64,000 nt of DNA from Brachypodius melanocephalos (lineage: Eukaryota > Chordata > Aves > Passeriformes > Pycnonotidae), in the NCBI GenBank assembly GCA_013398615.1, contig VZSR01003807.1, positions 39,497,378 through 39,561,377 on the forward strand. Direction: 5' to 3'. Each line of letters begins with the position of its first letter. Position 1 is the stretch's first letter. The translations under genes and the position numbers were made by a program. Under the pieces are notes generated by a model, which searched no databases, was not told the DNA's origin, and was given only the letters and a program-made list of their open reading frames with translations. Of this stretch, positions 13,366-24,300 are shown in pieces.

Positions 13366-13880
13366 CAGCCTCTCACAGATGCTGTGAGAGAGTGTAAAAA
13401 CCTTGCTAAAGTCAATATAGACAATATCCATTGCTCTCCCCTCATTCACTCAGGCAGTTGTTTCATCACAGAAAGCAGTCAGGTTGGCCAAGCATGATTT
13501 ACCTTTTGTGACTCCACTCTGGCTATTCTTGATCATCTTGTCATCCATGTGGACGGAGATGATCTCTAGAGTGAGGTGCATCATCCCCTTTCCAGGTGTT
13601 GAGGTGAGGCTGGTTGGTTGATACTTCTCTGGCTCCTCTTTCTTGCTCTTTTTGAAGATGAGGGTGACATTTGCTTTCTACCAATCCTCAGGCACATCTC
13701 CTGATCTCTACAACCCTTCAATGATTGTGAGCAGCCTCACTGTTGTGTCCACCAGCTCTCTCAGCACTGTGGATGCATTCTGTCGGGGCCCACAGATCTG
13801 TGCATGTCAAATTTGTCTAGTTCTCTACCCCAATCATCCTTGACTGAGGGGGAGTCTTCAGTCTTGAGGCTGATGGTGAC
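13366..13880 (-). mobile_element. CR1 LINE fragment, RT N-terminal half
   Basis: The minus-strand translation follows the CR1 RT domain: a WKANVTLIFKK-type segment, then KYQPTSLTS, PGKGMMHLTLE, TKGKSCLANLTAF, and MDIVYIDFSKVF at RT motif A (YIDFSK encoded at 13402-13419). The consensus equivalents are NVTPVFKKGKKEDPGNYRPVSLTS and YLDFSKAFD. Frameshifts and substitutions are present. The segment lies directly upstream, in element sense, of the 12394-12752 fragment, although the motif-A/SKAFD region is represented in both pieces. Confidence 0.9.
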
Positions 13881-14604
13881 TTTATGGTAGAAGTCATACT
13901 TTGACAACTAATATGTCATCTCTGACACAGAATTTTTATAACACTCCTATGAACACACCAACAGTGTTATTAATCAAGCTATTTTTATACAGGAAGTGTT
14001 TATCTGTGATACATTTGTTTACTTCTAAAAATTGTTGGTTTTCTTCTGACAGCATTTTCTGACATCCCAAAGGAGCACCTGTTAATTTTTCCATTTTTCT
14101 TCTTCCAGAAAAAGGGCAATTATTACAAAATCTATCACTGTAAGATTAAGGTCATATTTTATTCAAACAGTTTAAGGGACTAAAGACACATTCTGTACAG
14201 AAAAAATAACCTGCAGTACTATCAGAACTAGCAGAAGTAATGAAATTTTCTGTCATCTAAAGTAGGCTAAAATTCTGTATGAAATATTTATGCAATTATA
14301 GAGTTGATAGTGGAGTCCCAAGAAATGACAACTGCAAGGTCTATTTTCTGAAAAATGATGCCTCTGAATCTTGTGCATGTAGGAGTAATGCTTTCAGTGT
14401 AATTTTTTTTATGTTATCATAAAAGCATAATAGCATTGACAGGTTGGACCACAATGGCAGCTTATAGAAACTTTTTATTAGATAATATATTTAGGGGTCA
14501 AGATGGCCCCCCCATATGCCTCAGTGCCTTTGTGTGCCTGGGTGCCACTTAAACATAAGGAGAAATTACAGAGGAGCAGGAGGAGCTCCCTGCTGTGATT
14601 AAAC
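13881..14604. other. AT-rich sequence between two divergent CR1 copies
   Basis: This ~720-base spacer has no recognisable gene. It contains the C7 run of cccccccat near 14508 and short T runs. The upstream limit of the CR1 at 14605 is uncertain, so the last ~50 bases may belong to it. Confidence 0.45.
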
Positions 14605-14875
14605 CCAGTAATGGTTTTAAACTAAAAGAGGGTATATTTAGATTAGCTATAAGGTAGAAGCTTTTTACAGTGAAGGTTGTAAAACATCAGAATAAGTTCC
14701 CCTAAGAGGTGGTGGATGTCCCATTGCTGAAAATATTTAAGGTAAGATTGGATGGGGATGTGAGCAACATGATCTAGTTGAAGATGTTTCAACTAGGGAG
14801 GGGGGATTGGACTAACTGACCTTTAAGGGTCTTTTCTAGCCCAAACTATTGTATAATTCTATGATTCTGTGATTC
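14605..14875 (+). mobile_element. CR1 LINE 3' end with terminal repeats
   Basis: The forward sequence follows the CR1 3' UTR closely: taatggttttaaactaaaag, agggtatatttagattagct, a segment ending in aggtggtggatgtccc, tgatctagttgaagatg, ggattggactaactgacc and tttctagcccaaactat. It ends in attctatgattctgtgattc, the CR1 terminal octamer repeats. The copy is 5'-truncated and noncoding. Its orientation is opposite to the 12.4-13.9 kb copy. Confidence 0.95.
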
Positions 14876-17407
14876 CCAGGATGGCCAAGGTGCCATGGCC
14901 CTGGAGCAGGGTGAGACTGCAGAGGGGTGGAGAAGACAGCAGGGCAACTGGAGTCAGTGTGGTCATGGCCTTGGGCATGGGATGAGCCCTGTCCTGACCT
15001 ACAGCACCTGCCTGGAGCAGACATTGCTGATAAGCAAAAGCAGGGCTGTGAATAAACCAAGTGTGTCTGCTCTCCCTCAGTCCAAGAAAACAAGGGGGTT
15101 TTACAATTTAGATGGGTAGAACTGTCAAGAGTTGTCACACTGGCTTTACCTTTCCCAAGAGGAAACATTATAGTATAGTCATAAATGTCAGCACTCTGGG
15201 CCAAGCAATAACTTTTAATGTCATTGTAACCAAGGGGCATTTAGAAAGTTTGTGAGGGAAGTTTGGGACTCAGCCATATATATGCACATCAGCTCATATA
15301 TAAATTCAGTCATTTCTTAGACTTCCTCAATAAGAATTTATTCATACTTCAGACTGAAAGTATGAGATTTATGACTTTCAAGCACTGCTTAGCTAGAGCA
15401 TGTAGCAGCGTGCCTGCTTTTCTATGCCATTGGAGCACAGCATTTCCATCATCTCACCTTGCCTGCTCACATTTTGGCTTCTACTGAGACAGCACCATAA
15501 TTGCCTCCTGCTTTAAGGATAGATACTGGCATGTGAATACTGGCTTGCTAGGCACTGAAATGAGAGCCACAGCTTCCTTCTCTCTGGCAACCAAACATCT
15601 GTCTGATGTAACAATAAACCCTCATGCATGATTTGGGACAAATTTTAATTAAAGATTGGGAGTTAAAAGCCTTTATGTCCCTTTTTTAATTCCTTGTTTC
15701 TGTCCATTCAGACCTAAGCACACTTGTGTGCTGGGGCAGAGCCTTGCAGTTCAGTAATTAGCCATGCTGGTGATTACACTGAAAACTACAGTGCTGGGTA
15801 AGAGTTACTCGTGTTTTGAGTGACTTCTGAATGTGCTGGCCTTGTGGAAGGTACAAGTCAGTTCCACTCTCAATGACCATAAGTCACTGACGAGGAGAAT
15901 TTTGTGTCCTGGCAAATCAGTAGGAAAGAAAGGCTTTACCCTGCTATTTGGTAAACATTCAGCACTTTTGCAGCAGCAGAATTTCTAAAGATGAGTTAGA
16001 TCTCTCGAAAAATCTGTGTCACTTTAAAGTCATCAGGTGAGGGCTGCCAACATCTTACAGAGCAGACAAACAATGGCTTTGTTTTGGACCTGCTGGGACA
16101 AAACACTCTTCTGTGCTAGAGGAGAGAGAAAAGGCAAAGGTGAGCAGCTGAGGAGATGCAGAAAGAGGTGCTGACCACCTTGAACTGAGCTCTCCATTGT
16201 TATACATGTAACCAGAGATACTGATCCTTGTCAGAATGCCATAGTCTGGCGTTCTGAGTTTCCTCTGTGCCATGCTGTTCACAGCTGCAGGAAAGTAATC
16301 CAGTCGCCCATTCAAAGTCCTTTGACAGCAGGATTATGGGGCTGACTTTGTCAAAGTCTAGCCATATCTCATTTCCAAAAAAAGCCCCAGCCAACAGAGA
16401 AAGGCACAGATAGGTATTCTCTTCCAAGTTAATTGTGTATGCACTCTTGGGGGAAGGAGCACATTGCATTTCAAGAATTCTTTTTCTTTTTTTTTTTACT
16501 CTAAAACCAGAAATGTGGTGGTTTTGCAACCACTAACTTTCTTCAAAATGTTCTCCAGAATCAGTTTGTTGTCATCTATAACTCATTTCTTTTGCTGCTA
16601 AGTGTAATGGCAGAGGATAATCTGTTGTTGGTTATAGATTACACCAGAATTAGGAGCCCTTCAGTCATGTCTGGTAAAGTATTGTTTGCATGAATAATAA
16701 ATGAGCTCTTGTAGCCAATGGCACTTTCATGCAGGTATCCTAGGTGATGCAAGGGGTAGAAATAAAACCACTGGCAATCAACAGATACATCTAGGCCCAT
16801 TCCTGAAGAAAATAGTTATTTCACGTTCTCTAGTGAGTCATCCTCAGGTTCAGTAGACTGAGTATTAAAGTGCAATGAGGCATACTAAAAAATTATACAG
16901 TTCCTGCAAAATTACTTACTCAAGTTGCAGATGCTGGAAACTCTCCTGACTGGCTGCAGCAGACAGCTTCACCCACTCAGGGCTGCTGGACAGGGAGCTC
17001 TCAGGCCTTCCCTGAAGAGGTCAGGTTTTACGTGTCCATAGACATCTGCTCAAGTCTTCTGACTCCATTCCCTCTGTACCTCGACACCTTGATTTACATA
17101 GATGTAATTTAAACTTCTAATTTTATTTTGATGAGGTGTTTCACTCCCTTGAGTGACTGCTTGTGAAGCAGGAAGAAGAAAATGTATAGGTTAATGAATT
17201 CTTGAAAGAACACATAGACTTACTTCCTGAAGATTGAAATAAATAAAGGCTCCCAAGAAATCTAATTTCTATAACACTGCCTTACTTTTCCTCTACTGGG
17301 GCTTCTTTGGTGAAAGGAAATCTTTTCGTTGTTGTCCTCTCAGTACAACAGCAAAATTAGAAAAGATGATTTGTCCCATCTTCCTTTCCCTCAGGAACAA
17401 TTAATAA
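14876..17407. other. Unique sequence, GC-richer at its start
   Basis: The first ~140 bases after the CR1 tail are GC-rich, and the rest is AT-rich. Overlapping ORFs of 74-134 codons cross the CR1 boundary on the minus strand and are not credible genes. A 109-codon minus-strand ORF at 16200-16529 has no recognisable domain. Confidence 0.4.
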
Positions 17408-17545
17408 AATCATAGAATCATCTAGACTGGAAAAGACCTCCAAGATCATGGAGTCCAGCATTTGATCAACCACCTTGTCAACTAAACCATAGCACTAAAT
17501 GCCACAGCCAGTTTTTTCTTGACCAACTCCCTGGGCTGGCCATTC
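17408..17545 (-). mobile_element. CR1 LINE 3'-end fragment
   Basis: The plus strand reads aatcatagaatcatctagac, then tggaaaagacctccaagatc, atggagtccagcatttgatc, actaaaccatagcactaaat and ccacagccag. This is the reverse complement of the tail of a CR1 subfamily whose 3' UTR contains the ctaaaccatgtccctaagcg motif. That text differs from the other copies here, so a different subfamily contributed it. The copy is truncated and diverged. Confidence 0.85.
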
Positions 17546-20500
17546 TAATTCAACCTAACTCTTGCTTATGCCAATACAAGACCATAACCAGATCAAGTAG
17601 AGAATTTTTCAGGTATATGCACATGTCTCCATTAAAATTCTTTAAAGTTTCTCCTGGTGTTTAAGAAAACTGCACTTGAAAATGTAAACTACATGACCTT
17701 TGAATTTCTCTCATGCAATTCAAAGTGCTGAATAAAATGTGGATGTTGTTTGAACCACTTAATTCTCACAGATAGTCAGTACAGAAAGTTTAAGAGGTTC
17801 ATTTCAATCAAAATAGACCTCTAGACCGGTCTAAGTACTAGCCGTTATGAACTATATCTGATGATACCTCTTTCAGACACTTTATTAGTTATCTAGGTCT
17901 TTGAGCAGGAAACCTGAGGTTGGAATGATAAATTGATTTGGAAATACTCACCTGTTCGAAAAAATAGACACCGAGTAAAGGTCTCCAACATCCCAGTTTT
18001 AATGCCAAAACCATCTTTTTTCGTTTATTTCACTATATTGTGTGTGACCTGGGCCAGCATTTCTCTCTTTCTCTTGCTTTGTATCTAAATGGTGGAAAAT
18101 AAAAGTAAGATTTTTTTTCTATAAAGTACAGCTTTCAACTCCTTGATGTACCAGAAGAAAGATGATATTTGGAGGATCATTTCAAATTTCATTTCAGGGC
18201 TTCAATTCTGTTGGTGTTTGTCTGTGACAAAATCTAAATTTTCTGGCTTATATTAAGGAATATTAAGGCAAAAAGCTGGTTTCACTGACTTTACTGGGAA
18301 CGGTCCTCCATCCCTCTGCTCACCTATAGTAAGCTGACTGGCCATTAAAAGAAAGGACAAAAACTCTACCTCAGTCTAGGCTGAAATGGGATCCCTCCTT
18401 GCTTCCTTCTTTCCTTCTGCCCCCATTTCTATAATTTTTAAGGAAAGCTAAATCCTCTTCAAGCTCCTCTCCCTGAATTTGATGGAAAATTGTTGCAGTA
18501 GTCCAATATGGAGATAGACATGTGACTTGGCCAAAGACAGACGTTTCCTAACACTGTTAACATTGATAACAAGTTTTAACAGAGTCTTCTGGCTGTGCTT
18601 TATCTTGGCAATTTAAACTGTTTGCCTTCAAGCTCAAGCTGCTACTGCCTCCCAAGCAATATCACTTTTTCTATATTAGAAAATTGACATTTCTTCTTTT
18701 TGTGCTGATATTTATGTCATTCAGGCACTGGCATCCCTGACCAAAATTATATCAACTGATGAGCTGTGCAAGTGCTTTGTGAAAGCACTTTATATAAGGA
18801 GGTTGGCATAACTTTGCCAGTTTAGGCTTCTGCTTGTTCAGGGATCTGTGTTTTTAAACATGAGGTGCATGTGTTCTTTCTGGCTGTCCAAGGTCTGTCC
18901 AAAATTAAGAAATTAATGAGTCTGGTGTTTTGCAATTTGTTACCTCTTTATAACAAGTAAGCATAGCAGAAAAGGACCCTAAGTGGTGTAGCGGCAGCTA
19001 TTTGCACATGAGCTAGTTACTGGAGTGATTGTGCTGATGTTCTGTCATCTGTGGCAGTCTATTCTAGGAATTTTCCCTTATTCAGCAGTTTAGCACCCAT
19101 TTTCCAAATTTAAGAGTACGTATTCTAAGTAGAAAACCACAATAACTGTTTGCATTCATTGTCAAAAACAGCTGTATTTTTGGAATTATTTACTTCTACA
19201 CTGTATTTCAAATTGTCCTTTCTAAGAGTCATAATTGATACCAAATTTCATTTAAAGTTTTCTTGGGGGCCAAAACTGCCTCTTCTCAACCCATTTTGAT
19301 TTTTGGTGGGTTGGTTAGTTGGTCGGTTTACTTTGTTTTTGGGAGTTTTCTGACAATGAAAGCTATCAAAACATTGTCAATTTTGTTAAATCTCAAGAAA
19401 TAGTAACACCTTGATCTTTTTCCTTAAATTGAAAGAAAATGTCCTGTATTTCTCCTTCTGTTGACAGTTTTCTCTGCATTTGTGTGCAGTTACACAGCTG
19501 GAATGAGATAGGCTTTAGGGTATACAGCGTGGTACATATTTGGATGTAGTTTTCTTAGGGACTCTGGCAGAGAAAGAAGTTATAGATATCCAGGGAAGTT
19601 AAAATACTTTTGTTTATTTAATTATTAAATAAACTCTTGGGCTACATGGTGGCCTTGAGTTACTTAGCACATATATTGGCTGAGTTGGTGAGAGCTCATC
19701 TTTCTCACTGCGCTTTGTAGTTACACAATACATAAAACATTGCCATGTCTGGCGTGTTACATTAATGCAACCACCTTTTCGGCAGTGGTGCGATGCAGGA
19801 GAAGTATTATCATCTCTTGTCAGCTCTTTTCTGAGCTGCTTTATGTTCTGTGTTCTGTGGTCTCAAACAAAGAAGCACAGTGAAGGCAAAATGTTGGTCT
19901 CCACACATCTATCCCTTATCCATTACTTTTTTCCCTGTCACATCTTTCCCTTTTTCTCAGCTTCAGAAAGTTTCAAACAATGTGCATCTTTCTCCCTCTG
20001 ACATATTTTCATTTCTCCTTGTCCAGATTGACAAATCTGAATCTTTGCCTTTCAGAAAATTCATCTAAATGTGCAGAAGACACACCTAAATATGTTTCAA
20101 GCTCTAAATATTATACATGAAATGCATTATACCTCGTTCTCTCTGCTTCTCTTAATCTTAACAGCAGATTGCTAGCAAGAATTAATTTTCTTTTGTATGA
20201 AACAAGGCCTGTTGTGTCAACATAACACAGATATACCTGCTATCAACATGCACAGCAAGTCATTTTACCAATCTGACCATGGATAAACCACATAGGCTAG
20301 TCAAGTATTAAAACCAATTATTATTGATTTTCAAATCTTTCATTTTGTATAATTTAGAATTAATTCATGAAAATATGGTTTCCCTTAATGTAAAGACTAC
20401 AAACTTTGTTAAGTGTGAAAAGAGCCTTAGAAAGAAATTTTAAGGTTTGTAACCTTTGTCAGAGAACACTGAGTTAGTAAGGAGCATAAGACTGGGAAGG

Positions 20501-21185
20501 GAAATGTATAGACAAAATTCTTCTCCTTTCTAGTCAGAAAAGAGGAATGGCCATTATTCAGTGCATAAAAGGATTCTAAAACATATTAACACAATTAGGT
20601 ATACATTGCTGGGCCAAGTTTTGTTAGTTATTTAAGTGCCACCACAGCAAATTCAGTATGATTTTTACTGGAATAGATTCTTAGCAATGCAATGCCAAGT
20701 ACAAATGGAAAATACATTTTCCCCCATTTAAAAAAAAAAAAAAATCATTCCAAATATTTTGATGGTGTCATGACAAAAGCAGCTGCAGTCTAAAACTTTG
20801 CGTGTAAATAGTCTTAATGAGGGGAAGTGTCTTTAACAGATGGGGTGTTGCAAAATTTTACAGAAAAAAATCTTCACAAACATTTTTTAAGAATCTAATG
20901 ATAAAACGGATAGATGCACACTTTTTATGAGACGAAGGGACAAGGGCTACTGCCCTTTCTCTCAGGCTTTCTTGCTTCTGGTTTCTACTAAGGAAAAAAG
21001 CAATTGTAAGCAGCAGGCTCTTAGCAACAAGTTGAAAGCTATACTGACTTGTTATAGCCCTTGGTAGTTGCTATGTACCTAGCTATTCTTCTTGGGAAAT
21101 GAATAGCCTTGTTTACACCAGAAAATGCTGCTAAAATATCAGAAAATGCAAGTTTGCTTAAAAAATGAAATTATTTGGTAAAAAA
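17546..21185. other. Unique AT-rich sequence, no gene seen
   Basis: No exon or repeat family is recognised. It holds an A15 run at 20730-20744 and a G/T-rich stretch near 19300-19345. ORFs are short and unremarkable. Confidence 0.45.
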
Positions 21186-21339
21186 TTAAACAAAATGTAC
21201 AAACACAGGTTTGTAGATAAAGCGATGCTGGAGGAAGATTTCTGCCACATCTCCCATGAACTCATTGGCCTTATCCTCAGGGTTCAGTGGCATTTTGTGT
21301 TTCCAGAAGGCCTTTAAATATCTCCTGAGGTGGATGAAC
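21186..21339 (-). other. Candidate terminal coding exon, product unknown
   Basis: On the minus strand a plausible acceptor (a T-rich tract ending ctggttacag) precedes 50 open codons and a TAA stop at 21186-21188. The predicted peptide is charged and balanced, with segments such as LRRYLKAFWKHKMPLNP and KANEFMGDVAEIFLQHRF. The third codon positions are roughly 60% G/C although the surrounding DNA is clearly AT-rich. That is the best coding signal of any ORF in the window outside CR1. The entry phase needs one base to complete a codon (split codon ending in G). The ORF also stays open upstream of the acceptor to 21440, but that part is proline- and serine-rich and less convincing. I do not recognise the family. 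Chance cannot be excluded. Confidence 0.3.
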
Positions 21340-24300
21340 CTGTAACCAGTGGTCAAGGAAAAAAACCTCCCAATAGAGTCTACAGATGGTAGTATTTGAC
21401 TTGGGTGGGGGGGAGAAGTTTTTTTCCCCACAATGTACAAGGAATGCTTGTTCCTAGGCAGATGCTGTTTTGTGTGATGCCAGGAAACCTGAGCCGTGTG
21501 TCACCCACACTTTCCAGAAGCACCTGTATGGCGTCAGCAATCGCATCAGTATCCAGGCTCCAGCACTGATAAGGTAAGGCAGTGCAGGCAGATACGTGGG
21601 TTTGCTCAATCCTGACTCCAGGGTCAGCTAATGTGGTACACTCAGGGCTAGGCTTTCATTGATCCTGATCCTGTCACTATAATTATGTTCATTATTTCCC
21701 CGCTGTTGAATTAAGCTCTTACTAATTTCAAGTGTTTGAGCTTAGCTGAAAAGGAGTTTTGAATCTCCTGATGGGATCAGAGGTTGTGAAACTCTTTTCT
21801 GAAAACTCAGACCTTGCTACATTAATTAAATCTTCCTTCCTCTGTCAGCCATTCTTTAATAGACATTGAGTCATTAACCTTCCTCTTTCTTTTTTCTTTC
21901 ATAATGTGAAGAAAACTCTTCAGCTTCAAAACCAAAAGCAGATTTCTTCTTAAGACAATGATGAAAGGATCTTACTGTTTGTTTCAGTTGTGGCATAAAG
22001 AATCATAATTTTATATCTCTCTGGCATGCTTAGATCTGGTAATTATTAAATGCTTCCACATCACTAATGACTTTGTTTTCCTTTTTCACCTCCTTATTCC
22101 AGCATAACTTAAGTGTCTGGTGCTGTCTCCGTCAGGCTTCCTGTAAAGACTGTTCTTATACTTAGTGCTTTATAAAGGCCCTTGGGAGACAAGCAGCCTA
22201 TCTCCTTCTCTGCCCGGCTCTATGTCCTGAAATGCCTTCAGTAACTCTGGGCACCTTTCACTTTGCATTCATTGGCACTTTGCTGCTCCAGGAGAGCCAA
22301 GCAATTATCTTAGGGGAAGGATGATATGCTCATTAAGGCAGAAGTTTCTATGGGAATACAGTGGTTTTACAAGGTACTGCCTATGAACAGACCTGTGATA
22401 GCTCTTCACATATATGTTCATATAACTGATAAATACTCACATTATTTAGTTTTGCATACTAACTGATACCTTAATAGAAACTCTCATTATTCATGAAGCA
22501 AGAATGCACACATGAGGGTTAGGTTTATGCTTTCTTCCATTTGGGTGTATTATTTTGTTTGAACAAGAACTACAGGATGAGAGGAATTTTTTTCCCTGCA
22601 GACATAATCTGAATTCTGGTTGTTTTCATATTGAATTGTTGTCTAAACATGAAAGGGGATGATTCTCAGTGCAGAAAGCCAGTCTAAAGTCCTCTGTATC
22701 ACTTTGGTCCTGTGAGGATCGCACACCAGGACCAGGCGGTGTAGCAGCAGAAAAAAGGATGAAGGGGCTTAGTCTGGAGAAGGCAACTGGAGTCTGTCCA
22801 TGGCTCTACCACTTGGATCAAGATTGCCAAACCCTTACCTACAGCCCCTGATGTTACAGTGTCTGTTCCACCCTGTGAAAATCAGCGAGTCTTCAGCAAG
22901 CTTTTGCCTTATAGGAAAAAATTATACAACACATTATGGGCTTTGCAACAATACTTGTGAGATTGAAACAGTACACATTGTTTCCTGTCTTTGCTAAGGC
23001 AAAGATTGCTGGACTTGGGTTGTCATTTGCAGCTTCTGGGTTTCTGTTTGTGCATTTGACATAACATGACAGAACATTACATCTGAACACTGAAAGGTTT
23101 CTGTCTTGTGCCGCACGGCTCAGAATTTCAGCTCACTCCTAATTTGCAGAACAATTAACAGTGATCAAAGTGTAATTTAAAGCTATCAGTGGCTGGAATA
23201 CTGAAGTGACTCTTTGGTTTGCTTCTGTGCTTTGTTCATATTGCAGCATTTGTGCCAAGACTGTAACTTTTCTGTTGTGTTGTTGCTTTTTGAAATCTCT
23301 CGTAGAGTGCAAAAAAAAGCATTTTGAATTTGTTGCCATTATTATGTTACAGGTGCATAGTATTAGGCGCTCAGGAGGAGAACTTGAGCTTGATAATATA
23401 GTCAAAGACTGTGACTGTATTTCAAGTTGAGATCATTCTTTTAAAGTCATAAACATCTTTTTAGTTTCTCCTGCATATCATAGTACAATCTATCATCTAA
23501 GGACATGGAAGAAAAAAAATGGTACTTTGTATCTATTCTCACTCCGTATCATTAATCTCAATATATCGAAACTTATTTTTGTCCTCATAGGATTATTTTT
23601 AGCAAGAAATATTTGGAGAAAATATTTAATTTGCCAGCACAGTTGATGCATTCAGCAAGGCAATTTGAGTGCACTAAGATGCTTCCAAGAAAACTACATG
23701 GTTGGCTAACATATAATATATAGTGAAAGCTGCTGCTAGCATTCTTGTCAAGCACTGAGAGATGTTCTGTCAAAATAAAATGAAAAATTAAATTAAAAAT
23801 TCATGTTCCTATACGATTTTTCTTACATTTCTTTCTTTTATAGTGGATTGTAACCCTCAAGAATCTTCCTCTCTCCTTTGCTCCATGTAAGCTTTAAATA
23901 CATATTAAATGTCAGTGAATTAGAGGTTTAGTTTTATAAATTGCATGTGTTGGGAGAGGGCAGATAAAATTCCAAATCTCTGTATTATGTAGCTTGCAGC
24001 AAACTCTGACCATGAGGTTGTCTGCTGGCAGCTGGACACCACCATGAAATCCCTCTGCCTTATCACTGATCACCTGATATAGTGTTTGGGGAAGGTTGAG
24101 AAGGAGATCAGCTTGGTGTCTCTTAGAAATGGAATTCAGGGTCCACAATCCACTTTGCTATTTCAATCAGATTTCAGGAAAATTCTTTGTGCGGCATTAA
24201 ATTTTTCTGGAAGGTTAAAGATGTGGAGGGGAAGGAAGGTAGGGAGGAGGAGGAGGAGAAGGAGGAGGAAGTCTTGGATATTCGGAATAGTGTGAATACT

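Noticed and set aside
13126..13497. 123-codon plus-strand ORF
   Set aside because: It crosses from the unidentified insert into CR1 sequence and is antisense to the CR1 RT.
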